A DNA stretch of 64,000 nucleotides from the NCBI GenBank assembly GCA_030295235.1, contig AP026142.1, positions 186,001 through 250,000 of the forward strand, read 5' to 3'. The notes under the pieces are model-generated. The model saw only the letters and a program-made list of their open reading frames with translations. It did not search any database and was not told the origin of the DNA. Positions 42,724 to 54,386 of this stretch are shown one piece after another. A program made the translations under genes and the position numbers. Source of the DNA: Fistulifera solaris (Eukaryota; Bacillariophyta; Bacillariophyceae; Naviculales; Stauroneidaceae). Every line of letters begins with the position of its first letter. The first letter of the stretch is position 1.

Positions 42724-45700
42724 ATGGAAATAAACAAGAGACCCGAGCCTTTATCATGGGCAGAAGCTCGACGTATCCTTCGCAATGTCCTCGAATCCTA
42801 TCTCGATCATCCGCCTCCTACGCAGCGTCGTGATGATTCTACGAAAGATAGTTCATGGCTCTCGTTCTTGATCCGCCACGATATTGATCTGTATTTTGGA
42901 GCATTTTTGTTTTCGATCGCCCTCCTTGTGCTTTCTTTGTTTTCCTTACTGGCGAGACTCGGGCACGTTTCGGATTCGCAGCTGCGACCTTCCGCGACAC
43001 AAGGCGTTTACAAGTCGCAGCTCTGTGCTTCGATCTCTCTGGCTATTGGGGCTTGCGGAAGCCTCTGGATGGTGCGCAGGCGTCGTTTCTTGAGTTTGAA
43101 CGATAGTGTTAACGCCAAAAGGAGAGAGGTGATGAGATTTCTCCGTGTTGTGAAGGCCTTCGATGAAAACGATGGATGCGATCTGACCGAGAAACCGCAC
43201 ATCAATGGCACTTCCCTGACGGATATATACCGTGTATGTCGAAAAGCTGGATCTGCTGAGCAATGGAACCAAATACCCAGTCTACTTTTTGGTGAAGGGG
43301 GATTTCATTGCCTTGCAATGTGGTGACATAGCTCCGGCGGATTGTGTCATGCTGCAAAATGGACTGATCTCGGACATTCAAATAAAGCTCGGTACCCGGT
43401 TATCACTGCAAAATATGGGACTTACTAAGGAGAACGTATTAAGTGATCTTCCGAAAGGGCGTACTACTTTACAGCCCGGGTCAACATACCTGCTGACACT
43501 TTGCAATCGCACGCATATGTTTCTCGTGCTAGACACACCAATCAATGAGTTCATAAATAGACCACCAGGTAAGTCGTTCAGCAACTGAATGTAATATTAT
43601 GTCGAATTGTGTTTAACTAACAGTTTCGCTCTTACATTGAATGAAAGTGACAACAAGACCATCTCAATCGTCCCGACAGATCAAAGCTGTTCGACAGTCG
43701 CTCTCCATTCTTGCGATCGTGTTGCTTGTCCTCACTGGCGGTATATTATTGATCAGAGTTGACCTTTCATCGAACGATCTTTCATTGTTACTGACCATCC
43801 CGTTAATGGCTGCTCTGAGTGTTTTGCCGACTGTGGGTCCCGCCTTTTTGTTTTTTCTTGAAGCCCTAGCCACTGCTCGTATTTTGGCGACAGTCCATCC
43901 GTACGCGAGTTTGACCGCCAATCAGACCAAAGAGGAAAAGACCTTTACAAGATCTAAGCTTGTTCTTCGCTACATGGTCGCTACCTGTCTTTCTCGCTTG
44001 TCATTGTGGCGAGTCGCTGACCAGATACGGCGTATCTTGGCGAAGATATTTCCCGGTTTACCACCCGCTTGGTTCAACTCCAGGTTGATCCGTATACCTC
44101 CGGCTTCGCTCAATTTAGTAGAAAAGCTCGGAGTCGCTACCGCTTTTGCACTGGTGGACGATGAGCTAGCTTGTGAGCCACATTCTATCCCACAACAGCT
44201 GTTGATTCCATCCGGACAAGGTTTGAAGCTATTGGATTTATGTCCGAAGTTTGCGGACGATAGTGACGACGAGAGTACTTCGTCGATACGGAAAAAGGCA
44301 GCTAAATCTTTTGACTCTGACTCTGAATCAGAAGATGGCTCCTCGGTGGTTTTTCATTCTAGTCTGAAGCGCAAGATCTTGCGTCGGAAAATTTTTCGGA
44401 GGGCATCGAGAAAGAATGCTTCGGATGATAGTACCGCTGAAGATAGTGATAGTCCTTTCGATGTTCAATTCGAGGAACCCACCTGGTGGCAGTTCTTACC
44501 ATCCTTGAAGTGCATCGGACTCGCTAGCCTTTTACTCGATGAAAATCGCCATGAAGAGGACGATACAGAACTTATTAATTGCTGCATCAAAGAAGAATCA
44601 GACGATGAAAATGTAGCACACGACAAGGGGTTGGTAGAAAAACGACGGGCGCTCTTGGTGAAAACAGTTTGTCACGAACGTCGCAGTAAGCAATATCATT
44701 CTCTCGCGAACTGTATTGGCTTCTCAACCAGCGAAAATGCGCATGGTAAAAACGGAGATGTTACACCATTCGAAGAGCGGCTTCGTTTGCATATTGTCTC
44801 TTCGTCCCTGGTCAGTGAGCGCATGGATCTCGATGAGCATGAACGAAGTTCTGAACAATCAAAATGGTGGGGATTATTGCGCACAGATTCAACGTCCATT
44901 GTCGTGCAGGACTCTCGGTCGAAAGCATATCAGTTACTGACTGTTGGAGATCCATCCGTGGTGGTCGATTTATGCCATGAAGCCTGGCAAGGTGAAATAT
45001 CGACAATTCTTCCTCTTCGAATGGGGGACAGAGAAACTATTCTGGAAACTGCAGAAAATTGGAAACTTGGAGACCTTGATGTTGCAGCATTTAGTTATAC
45101 CCCGATGCCCCGCTCTTTTGAAGCAATGTTTGGCTCAAACACTGAATCACAGGTATGAAGCTAAGAGATTGTTTGACATCTTTTATTACGCGTTTGTCTG
45201 ATGACATGTCTTCTCCAGATATACCTCCTAAACAATCCCGCGAGCGGAGAGACTCAACATATGTTGTCTAAAAGCAAGTCCCTCTCCCCAGAATGGTCTC
45301 TGATGAAGAATCAGATATTCTTGGGTCTGTTAGCATCTCTGGTCGTCCCCCGTAGTGAAATTCAGAGTCTTCTGTCGACCTTAAGTGATGCCGGAGTTCG
45401 GTTTGTATATTTCTCGCCTAGAAACATGCGCCGTCAAAAGAGTTGGCCTCCCAAATGGGCATTGATGTGGCATGGAACTGTGCTATATCATTAAGGCCTT
45501 TAGAAACGGGAAAAGAAGACAAATATAGAATGACTTCGAATTATGCTGACTGGGATGTAAACGCAAAGCTCCCGCATGGTGTAGAAGATGTCAAGAAGCA
45601 TTTGGAAGAAGTTGATAACGTTCCGTTGCTTGTTAGCTTGTACACTGACGTAACAAAAGAGACGACGAAGGAAATGGTACGTTGTGTTTCGTGTTGCCTT

Positions 45701-46839
45701 GTGTCTGCTTCTGTATGCTCATAGACTTTTCTGTCGCACATAGGTTGAAGTCTTTCAAGATTATAGCGACACCGTTATATCCGTCGGCTTGTCGCACTTT
45801 CCACGAAATGACGGAATATTTTCAGCTGCAGATATATCCGTGGGGGTTGATGTTCTTACAGACGACCAGGAGCGATCGAACGAGCAGATAGGTTCTTTCA
45901 GCTGTCCTCATATATTGCAGCCGGAAATAGATTTCGTTTCTGCTATTGCCTCCCATTCTTGCGCCTTTAGAGTCCGAGGTATCCCTGGCATCGCTCAGCT
46001 CACGCTTGTCATCGACCAAGGGCGAGCTTCATTGGAAGCTGCCGTGAACGCTTCGGTGTTTTTCATATTCGGCTTCTTGACGCTTTCGTTATTTCTCCTT
46101 TTTTCCGTTTGCACGCCATTTACCAATATTCCGTACACACCCGTTCTAGGTGTGGTTCTCTTCTCTTCAAATCGTCTTACCTGGACTGGGCTTTACTCTG
46201 GCGATGAGTGATGGTGATTCAGACACAATGAAACGCGTCCCTCCCAAAAATGACCAGACCGTAACTTTTTCAAGACGGGAAGGCTGGAAATTGTACAGGA
46301 ATATTGTCATCAAGTCGGTTATTCCTGCACTGTTGCCTCAAGTATTGTATCTGATCGTGTTTGGCGAGTTAATGTTAGAGTTTGAGCCTTCATTAACGGC
46401 AGAGATGTGTGGGGGAGCGAATACGTGGGTCCATATCGTTCGGTGCGACGGTTTGAAGAGCTACACTGGACCAGTTCGGATCTCCTCTGGCGTTCTTGTT
46501 TTAGTTGAGCTCGTCGTTTGCGTGACATTTGCTTCTGCAGGCTTTCTGAGTCGCTTAGATTGTCTCTTAAATGATCCACCTTGGCGGCGCAACCGCACGT
46601 GGTTACTGGCACTGTCTCTGATGGTAATCTTTTCTTTCGTGTACTGCTACTACGCTCTTCAACTTCGGGTTACGGCAGCGCTCCCGTGGTATTATTACGT
46701 TCTTGCTGCGGTTATGCCTCTGATTTGCTTGACCTGGGTAGAATTCTGCAAAAAGTCGGAGATTTACATGGAGAAGAGAGCTGAAAAGTTACGACGTTTA
46801 CAATTTGAAACGCGTCTTGGGGCATGGAGCCCCAAGTAA
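42724..46839 (+). CDS. TMEM94-like P-type ATPase-related membrane protein, three frame breaks
   Basis: Four exons: 42724-43568, 43648-45152, 45219-45676 and 45744-46839 (introns 79, 66 and 67 bp), about 1,300 residues. The N-terminus has PLSWAEARRILRNVLESYL and two membrane helices. The A-domain-like segment is IPSLL...GDFIALQCGDIAPADCVML. It continues with two helices (SILAIVLLVLTGGILLI, FLFFLEALATARIL), a large cytosolic part with acidic inserts, a degenerate HAD-like P-domain (SDAGVRFVYFSPR, MGIDVAWNCAISL, VEVFQDYSDTVISVGLS, DISVGVDVL), and C-terminal helices ending FETRLGAWSPK. The DKTG phosphorylation motif is not seen, as in TMEM94 family members. Frame breaks lie at the T run 43286-43290, the A run 45436-45439 and near 46150. 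Animal TMEM94 has been linked to ER Mg2+ uptake. That role here is inference. Confidence 0.82.
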
Positions 46840-47145
46840 CCTGTATGAGAAGCTACACGTGTCTCTATTCGATAAATCCCATTGTCGATACTACATGAAG
46901 TATTGTACAACAAACGTCTATATTGTTTCAGCCGACTTGACCAGTGTTTGTTCATTCTGGTCCTACGTTCGTGCTCGTTTTGATGGGGTCTCCGTGGAAC
47001 GTCGAGGACAAGAGGCAAGTAACTCGACCGCTTCCGACGCGACCAGTGACTCATGCGATTCCCCATCGTCCTCATAGTTATTTTAAATGAAGTCGCAAAG
47101 CCAATCTATATGGTGAGATAAGAGCACGGCCGTGCGCTGGTAATT
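46840..47145. other. 3' side of the TMEM94-like gene, no gene seen
   Basis: A Ser-rich plus-strand frame (46805-47077) overlaps the stop of the TMEM94-like gene in another frame and looks fortuitous. No other signal. Confidence 0.45.
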
Positions 47146-48240
47146 TTATAAGGCACTCTCCACTAATGCCATTGTCACTAGAGAGAGTCGCGATGATGTA
47201 TGGGACTCCTCCTTGACTAGCTCAGCCGAACCATTATAGAACCGATTCAGCGCATATATCTTGTCGATACTTGTTCCGTTCGAGATGTGGTTGCCGGAAC
47301 GATCAAGAGTAGTAATTTTTGATTCCGAAAAAGTAACTGACTCAGCCAAGTATACGTGGGGCCCTTTGGTGAATAATCTCCCAAAACAACCGTTTGGAGG
47401 CCCTTGTGTACTTCAAATGCCTGGAATAGCTTTTGAAAATGGGGCGCCCACGTTACACTCGGATCTTTAGCACCCATGTAGTCCACCAAATTCAGATAGT
47501 GCAGCTTATCGTTGGCTTTGATCGCGCGAATCAGGGCTTCTACAATAAGGGCAACTTTTTCGACATCATTTTTTCGTCGATGGCCAGTCAAAAAGCGAAA
47601 TCTCTGTAAGAGGCCCAATACAGCTATCCGCTTCAAAAAATGCAATAGGGAGCTCGTGCCAATTATGACCTGCGCCGCGCACATATATTCTCAAATGAAG
47701 ATTGCTGGTGGATATTTCAAGGGAATCGAAATCACTCAGCTGAAACATTTCTGACTTGAGTGCATAGCACAAGGCCTTTGCTTTGGCGGCGAACGGAAGA
47801 AGGGCTAATTTCTTTTCGAGAACGCCAACTTCAAGCGTTTCAAAGGTATCAAGTCCGAGAAGACGTTCAAAGTTGGTTTTGCTAAAAGGAATTTTGTTTC
47901 CATAGCAGTCAATTCGAAGTAAACCGAAGGAAGACTGTCAATTCGCGAGCGCATCGACAAACGCTCTCCCCTCATCATCAAAAGCAAAATAGCTGTTCAT
48001 ACAAGCCCCCGCAAGAGTCAGATGCGTGGTATGTTTCCGCGTTGCTAGGACCAACGACCGCTCTGCATCCCACACTCCTGCTCCAAAGGAAAATTGCCGC
48101 GTCGGATTTGCGTCCAACATGTGAGCAAGCTGCTCCGGTTGAAGTGTCGCAAAATCAAAGACAAATCATGGGTGTCGACAGTTGTCTTGGACGGAGACAG
48201 CCTAGTCTTGCTTAAGGGATGATGCTTGAGCGACCACAAG
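47146..48240 (-). pseudogene. leucine-rich-repeat-like gene, heavily frameshifted
   Basis: Reading right to left, successive pieces in different frames are AERSLVLATRKHTTHLTLAG, DDEGRAFVDALANRQSSFG, IPFSKTNFERLLGLDTFETL, VGVLEKKLALLPFAAKAKAL, SDFDSLEISTSNLHLRIYVR, VALIVEALIRAIKANDKLHY, LNLVDYMGAKDPSVTWAPHF, LFQAFEVHKGLQTVVLGDYS and ITTLDRSGNHISNGTSIDKI. The pattern of L-x-x-L-x-L pieces interleaved with helices resembles an RNI-type LRR protein. At least five frame changes are needed, far more than in the neighbours, so it is likely decayed even allowing for sequence error. A further frame at 48767-48435 may be its N-terminal continuation. Confidence 0.6.
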
Positions 48241-48434
48241 AATGTTACCGTCTCAACAATTCTAGCTTCGTTTTCACCGTAAATGACACTCTTGAAAGTA
48301 TTTTTTGAGATTTTCGGTATGAGAAATCATAGTAGGCCGTGTGATCTCCAGCTAAGGCGCCTGCTTAATGTAAACCAATAACTGTTTCATTCTCGCAACA
48401 AATGGAAATGTTTGTACATGTTCTCCAGTCGATA

Positions 48435-48767
48435 TCATCGAGATGCGTCGGTTCCCGCAACCATCGATACATGGGCAACATGCAATATGCCACTGAAGTT
48501 TGTGGGTCGGAGCGCCTTTTGCCGCGACGAGAGCTCTTCGTCCGGAATCAGTTCCAGTAAAGGATTGTTGTTTGCAAGCGGATTCATCCTTTTGCGGGTT
48601 TCTGTAGAATTATATAGCAAGGTTTGTGTGTTCTCACAGCGACGGACAGCTTTTTTCTTGTTCACGCAGATCGAGTGATGATGCCTGCGTGCGATGAGAT
48701 GGAGAGATGGATTGTGTTCTTTAAACTGTGAAAGCGAACCGAGAACGACCTGGTATTTACTTAGCAA
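48435..48767 (-). CDS. short open frame, possible 5' part of the LRR-like gene
   Basis: 110 residues with a basic middle (RRHHHSICVNKKKAVRRCE) and a tail ELIPDEELSSRQKALRPTNF. I do not recognise it. Its strand and position fit a lost first exon of the LRR-like locus, but no splice link can be shown. Confidence 0.3.
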   Translation of the reverse strand: MLSKYQVVLGSLSQFKEHNPSLHLIARRHHHSICVNKKKAVRRCENTQTLLYNSTETRKRMNPLANNNPLLELIPDEELSSRQKALRPTNFSGILHVAHVSMVAGTDASR

Positions 48768-49204
48768 TAAAACTACCGGTACCGGTAGGTCTTAGTCTGA
48801 TTTTCTTCATCGCAATTTTTTACTCCTAATTACGGAAGCGCAAAAGATCCGCACGATCACGATTACCAGTACCAGTATCCGGTATCGCGAAAGACTGGGT
48901 CCCGGTCTGTTACTTTACAATTTACAACCGTATTCATCGAGTCTACTATGAATTATGTAGTAGTCCCAGAGTCTCGGAGACTTTGTGTAGCCAGAATGAT
49001 TGGAAACTTGAAACCAGAACCCAAAAAAAGCAAAAACGCCTTGGACGCCGACAGAAGTACCTGGTAACAGTATTGCGCAACAATTCATTCGTTGACTTTT
49101 TGACATCGAAAGAGCTGATCGGAAAGGCTTAGAAAATCCACGGAGTTAATTTGTAGCAAATCAACAGTAACAGTATCAACACGTTGAGAGAGAGAAAAAA
49201 GGGA
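48768..49204. promoter_or_regulatory. upstream region of the first M43 protease with GGTACC-type motifs
   Basis: Contains ACTACCGGTACCGGTAGG (48771-48788) and the degenerate runs TACCAGTACCAGTATCCGG at 48865-48883. No coding frame is supported. Confidence 0.45.
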
Positions 49205-50304
49205 ATGGCGATACGATACCTAACGATTGCTTTATTTTCACTTCTCCAATGGCAATTTCTCCTCAGTCATCGACTCGGCGGAACTTTTGAAGAAGGCTAC
49301 TACGATGCGTACCACGAACGCCATCTTCCATTTCATAGTCATCGGTCCCTGCAGGAGGAGTTTCGTAATGAGGATGGAATTCCTATTTGCGGATTTCCAG
49401 AACCTTCTGACGCCGATTTGCGAGAGCTTGAAGCTTCACAGAAGACCTCCATTCTAGGGCGCTTTGCGAAATTCGCCGCCAGATTTTGGCGCAATCTGGC
49501 ACAGCGTAGAAGAAGCATTCCAACCTATTATCACATCATTCAAAATGCCACGATCGCCGGTCCTTCCGCGGAGCAAGTCCGAGCACAACACGATCACCTT
49601 GTGGAAGCATTCGCCCCATATGGTTTCTCTTTCACGTTAAAGGATATTACGTTCACGCGGAATAATGACTGGTTTGGTTACAAAGAGTACAATACAGATG
49701 AGGAAAGAGACATGAAGACAACCCTTAGGAGGGGAGGGCCAGAATCATTGAATGTTTATGTCAACAATGGAAAAGGCGTATGTGGATATGCTTATCTTCC
49801 AAAATTTTACGGCCAATTTCCTTGGAACGATGGTATAGTCATCAACTTTCGGTGTTTCGGAGGGGCTAGTCAGTCACAAGAGGGCGATGTTGTCGTACAC
49901 GAAGTGGTACGTTTCTGATTTGTGGATTAATGCCCATCAATCACCATGTGTGTCAATCCTAAGTTTTACGTTATGATTTTTGCAGGGGCACTGGCTCGGA
50001 TTACTTCACCCAGTAAGTTCAATTCATGTTTCATAATCTGCGGATAGTTTCGGCAAATCCGATCTTACAATTTCTTGGCATTCCAAAGTTTTCTAATTGC
50101 GCTGAACCGGGGGACGGTATTTCCGACACGCCTCTACAAGGCCTTCCTACTCGCGGATGTCCAGCAGAACCCGTGAATTCGTGTGGAAAAGGTTTCGACT
50201 CGGCAGATAATTATATGGATTACTCGTCGGATGTGTGCAAAACAAGGTTCACCGCAGGGCAAGCAGAGCGTATGGACGAGGAATGGAAGAAGTATCGCCT
50301 TTAG
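49205..50304 (+). CDS. secreted M43 (pappalysin-type) zinc metalloprotease
   Basis: Three exons: 49205-49906, 49986-50012 and 50089-50304 (introns 79 and 76 bp). The middle exon is only 27 bp. The signal peptide is YLTIALFSLLQWQFLLS. A His-rich propeptide contains EDGIPICGFPEPSDADL, where the Cys may act as a cysteine switch. The catalytic region has YYHIIQNATIAGPSAEQVRA, GGPESLNVYVNNGKGVCGYA and then the zinc motif HEVGHWLGLLH, formed only when the first two introns are removed. Next are CAEPGDGISDTPLQGL and GCPAEPVNSCGKGFDSADNY, with the Met-turn NYMDYSSDVC. The two pairs of Cys and the Met-turn match M43B. It probably cleaves extracellular or wall proteins; the substrate is unknown. A close paralog follows. 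Confidence 0.87.
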
Positions 50305-51060
50305 AGCGTAAGAGCATTCACTCTATAGAGTTTCCTCAACCTTTGGTTCTCTCGATTTACTGTACAATTCAAACACTGAGGATCCTAGATTTCTCGCTTT
50401 GTTCTTGCCTAAGAAAACTCTAGAGGTTTACAACATACAAGAGACGATACATCACGTCGACGTAGCTTCTACCAGCAGCAGAGCAGAAGATTATCTCTTT
50501 AGGGTGGAGCGTAGAGCTAGCGTCTGTAAGTCTGTAAACCTAGCAATAGGTGCTTCGGAGTCTAGAGCGATAGCCTTTGTGGAATCAGTGTGAGTCTTGA
50601 GCTTGAGTCGTCCGATTGCTTATTGCTTAGCTCTAGAAAGTACCGCAAGGTGCGGGAAAAAGTGTACACTCACGTAGGCCCCCGTAGAGAAATGTACCAA
50701 GCAGAGGTGCGTTCCCGTGTCTCCTCCTCCTCCCTGGTACGGAGTAGAAAACGCAAATTTACAGTGACATAAGGAGGAGTACCGGGTATCCTGCGGACTA
50801 CTTTTTAGTTAGAAGATAATTTTCTGTTTTCTTGAAAGAAAACGTCCTGCTAATTGCAAGAAAATTTCAAAAATCTTTTAGTGTCTTCAGTAACCTGATT
50901 GGCAACACCTTCTCGAAAACATCGCGCATTGCTGCAACGTCGCACACTGCCAAAACTTTCGCGGAAGTGATTGTAAAACCCATTAATCATCAAAATCATA
51001 CCTCCAAATTCAACAAGACGACGCGTATCCTCACAGAGAACGATGTCAAATATTATTAAA
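50305..51060. other. intergenic between the two M43 genes
   Basis: About 750 bp with only short frames. A TCTAGA/CTAGAG-type motif recurs near 50385-50640. The right part should be the promoter of the second protease. Confidence 0.45.
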
Positions 51061-52159
51061 ATGGCAGTTCGCTACCAGGCAATTATTCTGTTTTTATTGG
51101 TTCGACACGAACTTCCCCGATGCCACGGACATGAACTGGCTCTGAGAGGAGGGCACTTTGATCCGCATGACGATCACTATCACTCACACTCTCTTCACAC
51201 TTATCGATCTTTGGGGGAAGAATATGTCAATGAAGACGGAATTCCCATTTGCGGCTTTTCCGACCCTTCGGAAGCTTATCTTTACAGATTCTCAGTGCCT
51301 CGCATGATTCTGCATTCCTTCGGAAAGTCGCAAAGTTCTTGAAACGTCTGTGGCACGCCGATAGACATCACGACAGGAACAGGAAAATCGTTCCGACTTT
51401 CTACCACATCATTCAAAGTGACACAGTTGCCGGTCCTTCTGCTGCGCTTGTCAAAGAGCAACATGATCATCTTGTGGAAGCATTTGCTCCATATGGTTTT
51501 TCTTTCATATTGAAGAACGTTACGTTCACCCGTAACAATGAATGGTTTGGGTACAAGGGATATAACACAATCCAAGAAAGGAGAATGAAGACAGCCCTAC
51601 GCAAAGGAGGCCCAGAATCATTGAATATCTACGTCAACAATGGGAATGGAGTCTGCGGTTATACTTATCTTCCAAAGTTCTACGCAAGTTTTCCCTGGAA
51701 TGACGGAATAGTTATAAATTTTCGATGTTTCGCAGGGCATAGTCCATCACAAGAGGGCGATGTCGTCGTGCATGAAACGGTAGGTATTTGATTTCTCGCT
51801 GTGTCCTCTTTGACTTTCCTAAGCAATTTTTTGAAAATACAGGGTCACTGGTTGGGATTACTCCACACGGTAAGCTGTACTTGTACGTCTATCCTATGAA
51901 ACTGAATTGTCTGAGCGTTTTTTGTCGGTGTTTGCGCCTGAAGTATTCCGGTTGCTCTGAACCCGGCGACGGGATATCGGACACACCACTACAAGATGGT
52001 CCCACGCTGGGTTGCCCATCAGCTCCTAAAAACTCTTGTGGAAAAGGAAATGATCTCATTAATAATTTCATGGATTTATCGTCGGATGTTTGTAGATCAT
52101 CGTTCACCCCGGGACAGACGAAGCGAATGGTCGAGGAATGGGTCCGGTATCGCTCTTGA
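51061..52159 (+). CDS. secreted M43 (pappalysin-type) zinc metalloprotease, paralog with one frame break
   Basis: Exons 51061-51779, 51843-51869 and 51944-52159 (introns 63 and 74 bp), with the same 27-bp middle exon as its neighbour. The signal peptide is YQAIILFLLVRHELPRCHG, followed by a His/Asp-rich propeptide with NEDGIPICGFSDPSEA. The frame shifts at about 51277 (GCTTAT); one more T restores LQILSASHDSAFLRKVAKFL. The catalytic motif is HETGHWLGLLH, then GCSEPGDGISDTPLQDGPTL and the Met-turn NNFMDLSSDVC. Identity with the first copy is high across the catalytic part and low in the propeptide. Start at 51061 (MAVRYQ) or 51043 (MSNIIKM). Confidence 0.82.
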
Positions 52160-52606
52160 AGAAAATGTGGCGACTGCGCACAATTGTCCTGATCTCTTTT
52201 TTTAGAAAGTTATTTATAAGTCTATGTCGCCATGTCCTTTTTTTAAGTCTCTAAGCTATAGACCTCAAGAAGAGATCTAATCTCTAGAGGAGTCACTCTA
52301 AATCGACGCCGACTGTGCCACTAGCTATTAAGGCTACCTATTTCACTTTCTATGTATAAAAGAACTTGTTAAACGGTACTTAAACCTTTATAGATAAAAA
52401 CACCTCAAACCTCACACTTCGAACGTCACAATTTTAGGCATAGCAGAAAATTATTTATGAAGACGACGAGGAAATCATGACGATGGACGTGTTTATATCA
52501 TTTCGCATCGTCGCCAAACCAAAGTCTCTTATCGTAAAGTAGTTCCGTGTTCAATTGGTGTTAGCGACGTATGTAGTAAGAGCTTACGAAACAGTTATGA
52601 GTCCTT
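52160..52606. other. intergenic, no gene seen
   Basis: AT-rich, with short stops in all frames. It should contain the 3' UTR of the protease and the promoter of the methyltransferase gene. Confidence 0.45.
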
Positions 52607-53373
52607 ATGCGATACTCCCTGCCAACAACTCTTTTTTTGGTTTTTATGGCCGGAGCTACGGCTTTCCATGTCTCATCACTCAAGACAAATTCAAAATATT
52701 CAGCGCACTTTTCATCGTCACAAGAAATAGCACTATCACTAGAGCAGGAACAGAATGACGAAGACACGGCACGCTCATCCTTCGGCACAAAGTCATATTG
52801 GGACGATGTTTATAGCGGCCGTGGTGACTTTCCGACTGACTCGTATTCTTGGTATTTCGGGTGGGAAACATTGGGCCAATACGTCCGACGATATTTGCCT
52901 CTGATGAGTCACAAAGGAGAGCTGACAGATATTCTGATACCAGGCATTGGAAATGACTCCCTCTTGATCGATCTACTTCGTGCCGGTTATCGTAAACTAG
53001 CTGCACAAGATTATTCCACAGTAGCCATAGAACGGCAGAATGATCTTCTATGGTCCGAGCCCCAGAAAATGACACAAGAAATTGACTTGTGCGTCGGAAA
53101 CGTGAAAAATTTGCCGCCAGGATGGGCTTGTAGGTTCGACGGTGTCATCGAAAAAGGTTTTTGGGATGTAGTTTATCTCTTTGGAGACGGGCAGGTGGAA
53201 ATAGCCGTCGAAGAACTGCATCGGGTAATATCACAGAGCCCTATCCTTATCACTGTTTCTGGTGTAGTTACACGCGATTTTTGAACGCATTTATTCTCAG
53301 AGGATCGGTGGATTTGGTTGCGCAACGAAAATGATGATCTGAAGGCTGGATGCTTTGTTTTACAAAAGAAATA
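52607..53373 (+). CDS. plastid/secretory SAM-dependent methyltransferase, with a TGA near the 3' end
   Basis: The signal peptide (YSLPTTLFLVFMAGATAF-HV) fits an ASAF-type plastid motif. The core has SYWDDVYSGRGDFPTDSYSW and then WETLGQYVRRYLPLM. The SAM-binding loop is ILIPGIGNDSLLIDLLRAGY, followed by AAQDYSTVAIERQ and the later strand FDGVIEKGFWDVVYLFGD. This matches the METTL12/13-like class I methyltransferases that modify lysines or small molecules. The first stop is TGA 53282-53284. The same frame then continues THLFSEDRWIWLRNENDDLK and AGCFVLQKK to a TAG at 53371-53373, which looks like the family's natural C-terminus. So the TGA is either a sequence error, a recent nonsense change, or the end of a shortened protein. 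Confidence 0.75.
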
Positions 53374-53592
53374 GATCCGTTACTTTACTAGTGACACGAC
53401 TTCGAAAGTGGATAGTTGAAAATGATATCAGATTAAACGCACGCTTGCACAGCGCAATTTTTGCAACCCTTTCTATCCATTGTTCTATGCACTCAACTAA
53501 TCTTCTTGTTGCTAAAAAGTCGCTAAGAAAGACTACATATCAAATTAGATATCCACGGATAATCTAGGATGCACTCGTTCATTTCTTTTCAA

Positions 53593-53968
53593 TTAGTATC
53601 GATGGTTGTACTGCTCTTTGTGATCCTCATGATCAGCCCACGACAACACGTAGTAAGTGCCCGCAGCGGTGCCGATCGGCCATAGCCAAGTTGCAAAACG
53701 ATCGACGACCTTTTTGGGAAAAGTAGGAATCCAGGGGGAGATAGTGTTCAATAAATAAGGAGAAACGTGCATGGTGACCTGTTCGATTAGCAGATAGACA
53801 TAGCAGTCATTAGAATGCGTTCGCAGCATGCCGAGGTGGACGTATAACGGATTCACCACTTACCTCCGCTTCGGCGTGACGTTTCTTTCCCCACCATTTG
53901 GTCATAGCCATTGGGTGCACTTCCTTGAGAGCAAGAAGTGTTCGAGTTCGTGAAAACGCAGCCGACAT
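53593..53968 (-). CDS. probable cytochrome bc1 complex subunit 8 (QCR8-like)
   Basis: Two exons: 53968-53864 and 53778-53593, with an 85-bp intron, giving 96 residues. Exon 1 reads MSAAFSRTRTLLALKEVHP with a basic, Ala/Ser-rich start fit for mitochondrial import. Exon 2 has SPYLLNTISPWIPTFPKKVV, DRFATWLWPIGTAAGTYYVL and SWADHEDHKEQYNHRY. One membrane helix, an SP near the start of the domain and a charged C-terminus match the UcrQ/QCR8 family, which packs against cytochrome b. The similarity is weak, so another small respiratory-complex subunit is possible. Confidence 0.6.
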
Positions 53969-54386
53969 AATAAATAACAAAGCAAGCACAAATAAATTGC
54001 AATAGATGCTTCAACAACAAACCGCATCGTCGCTACTGGCGTACTGGTACCGTTCGCTTTTCGCTGTTTTGCTCGTCAACCGTCGACGCGAAAAACGCAC
54101 GAGCGACGGTCGTATGTCGTACGGTTCTACGGACAATTGCGCGAGAGTGGGCACTGGGCACTGAGCACTTTAGCGGTTACGACTTGTAAATAATTGTGAA
54201 AAGTACTGGTACGTGGCAGTGGCAAGTGGTAAGTACTTTGTGATGACGTAATGGCACGGAATACGGATCGACGGTCAGTCCTCTCCCGCTCTCCCGCCAA
54301 AAAACAAAAAGCCGCGCTAAAAGCAAACATCCGCCAAACAAAAAAAAATCGATGTCTTTTTGTTGCCAGCTAAATTGACGACGGCG
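53969..54386. promoter_or_regulatory. divergent promoter region, QCR8-like and enoyl-CoA reductase genes
   Basis: About 420 bp between outward-facing genes. GGTAC-type motifs occur at 54040-54056 and 54206-54216. No coding frame is supported. Confidence 0.5.

Noticed and set aside
46805-47077. Ser-rich open frame at the end of the TMEM94-like gene
   Set aside because: It overlaps the natural family C-terminus in another frame and has no similarity or start context of its own.
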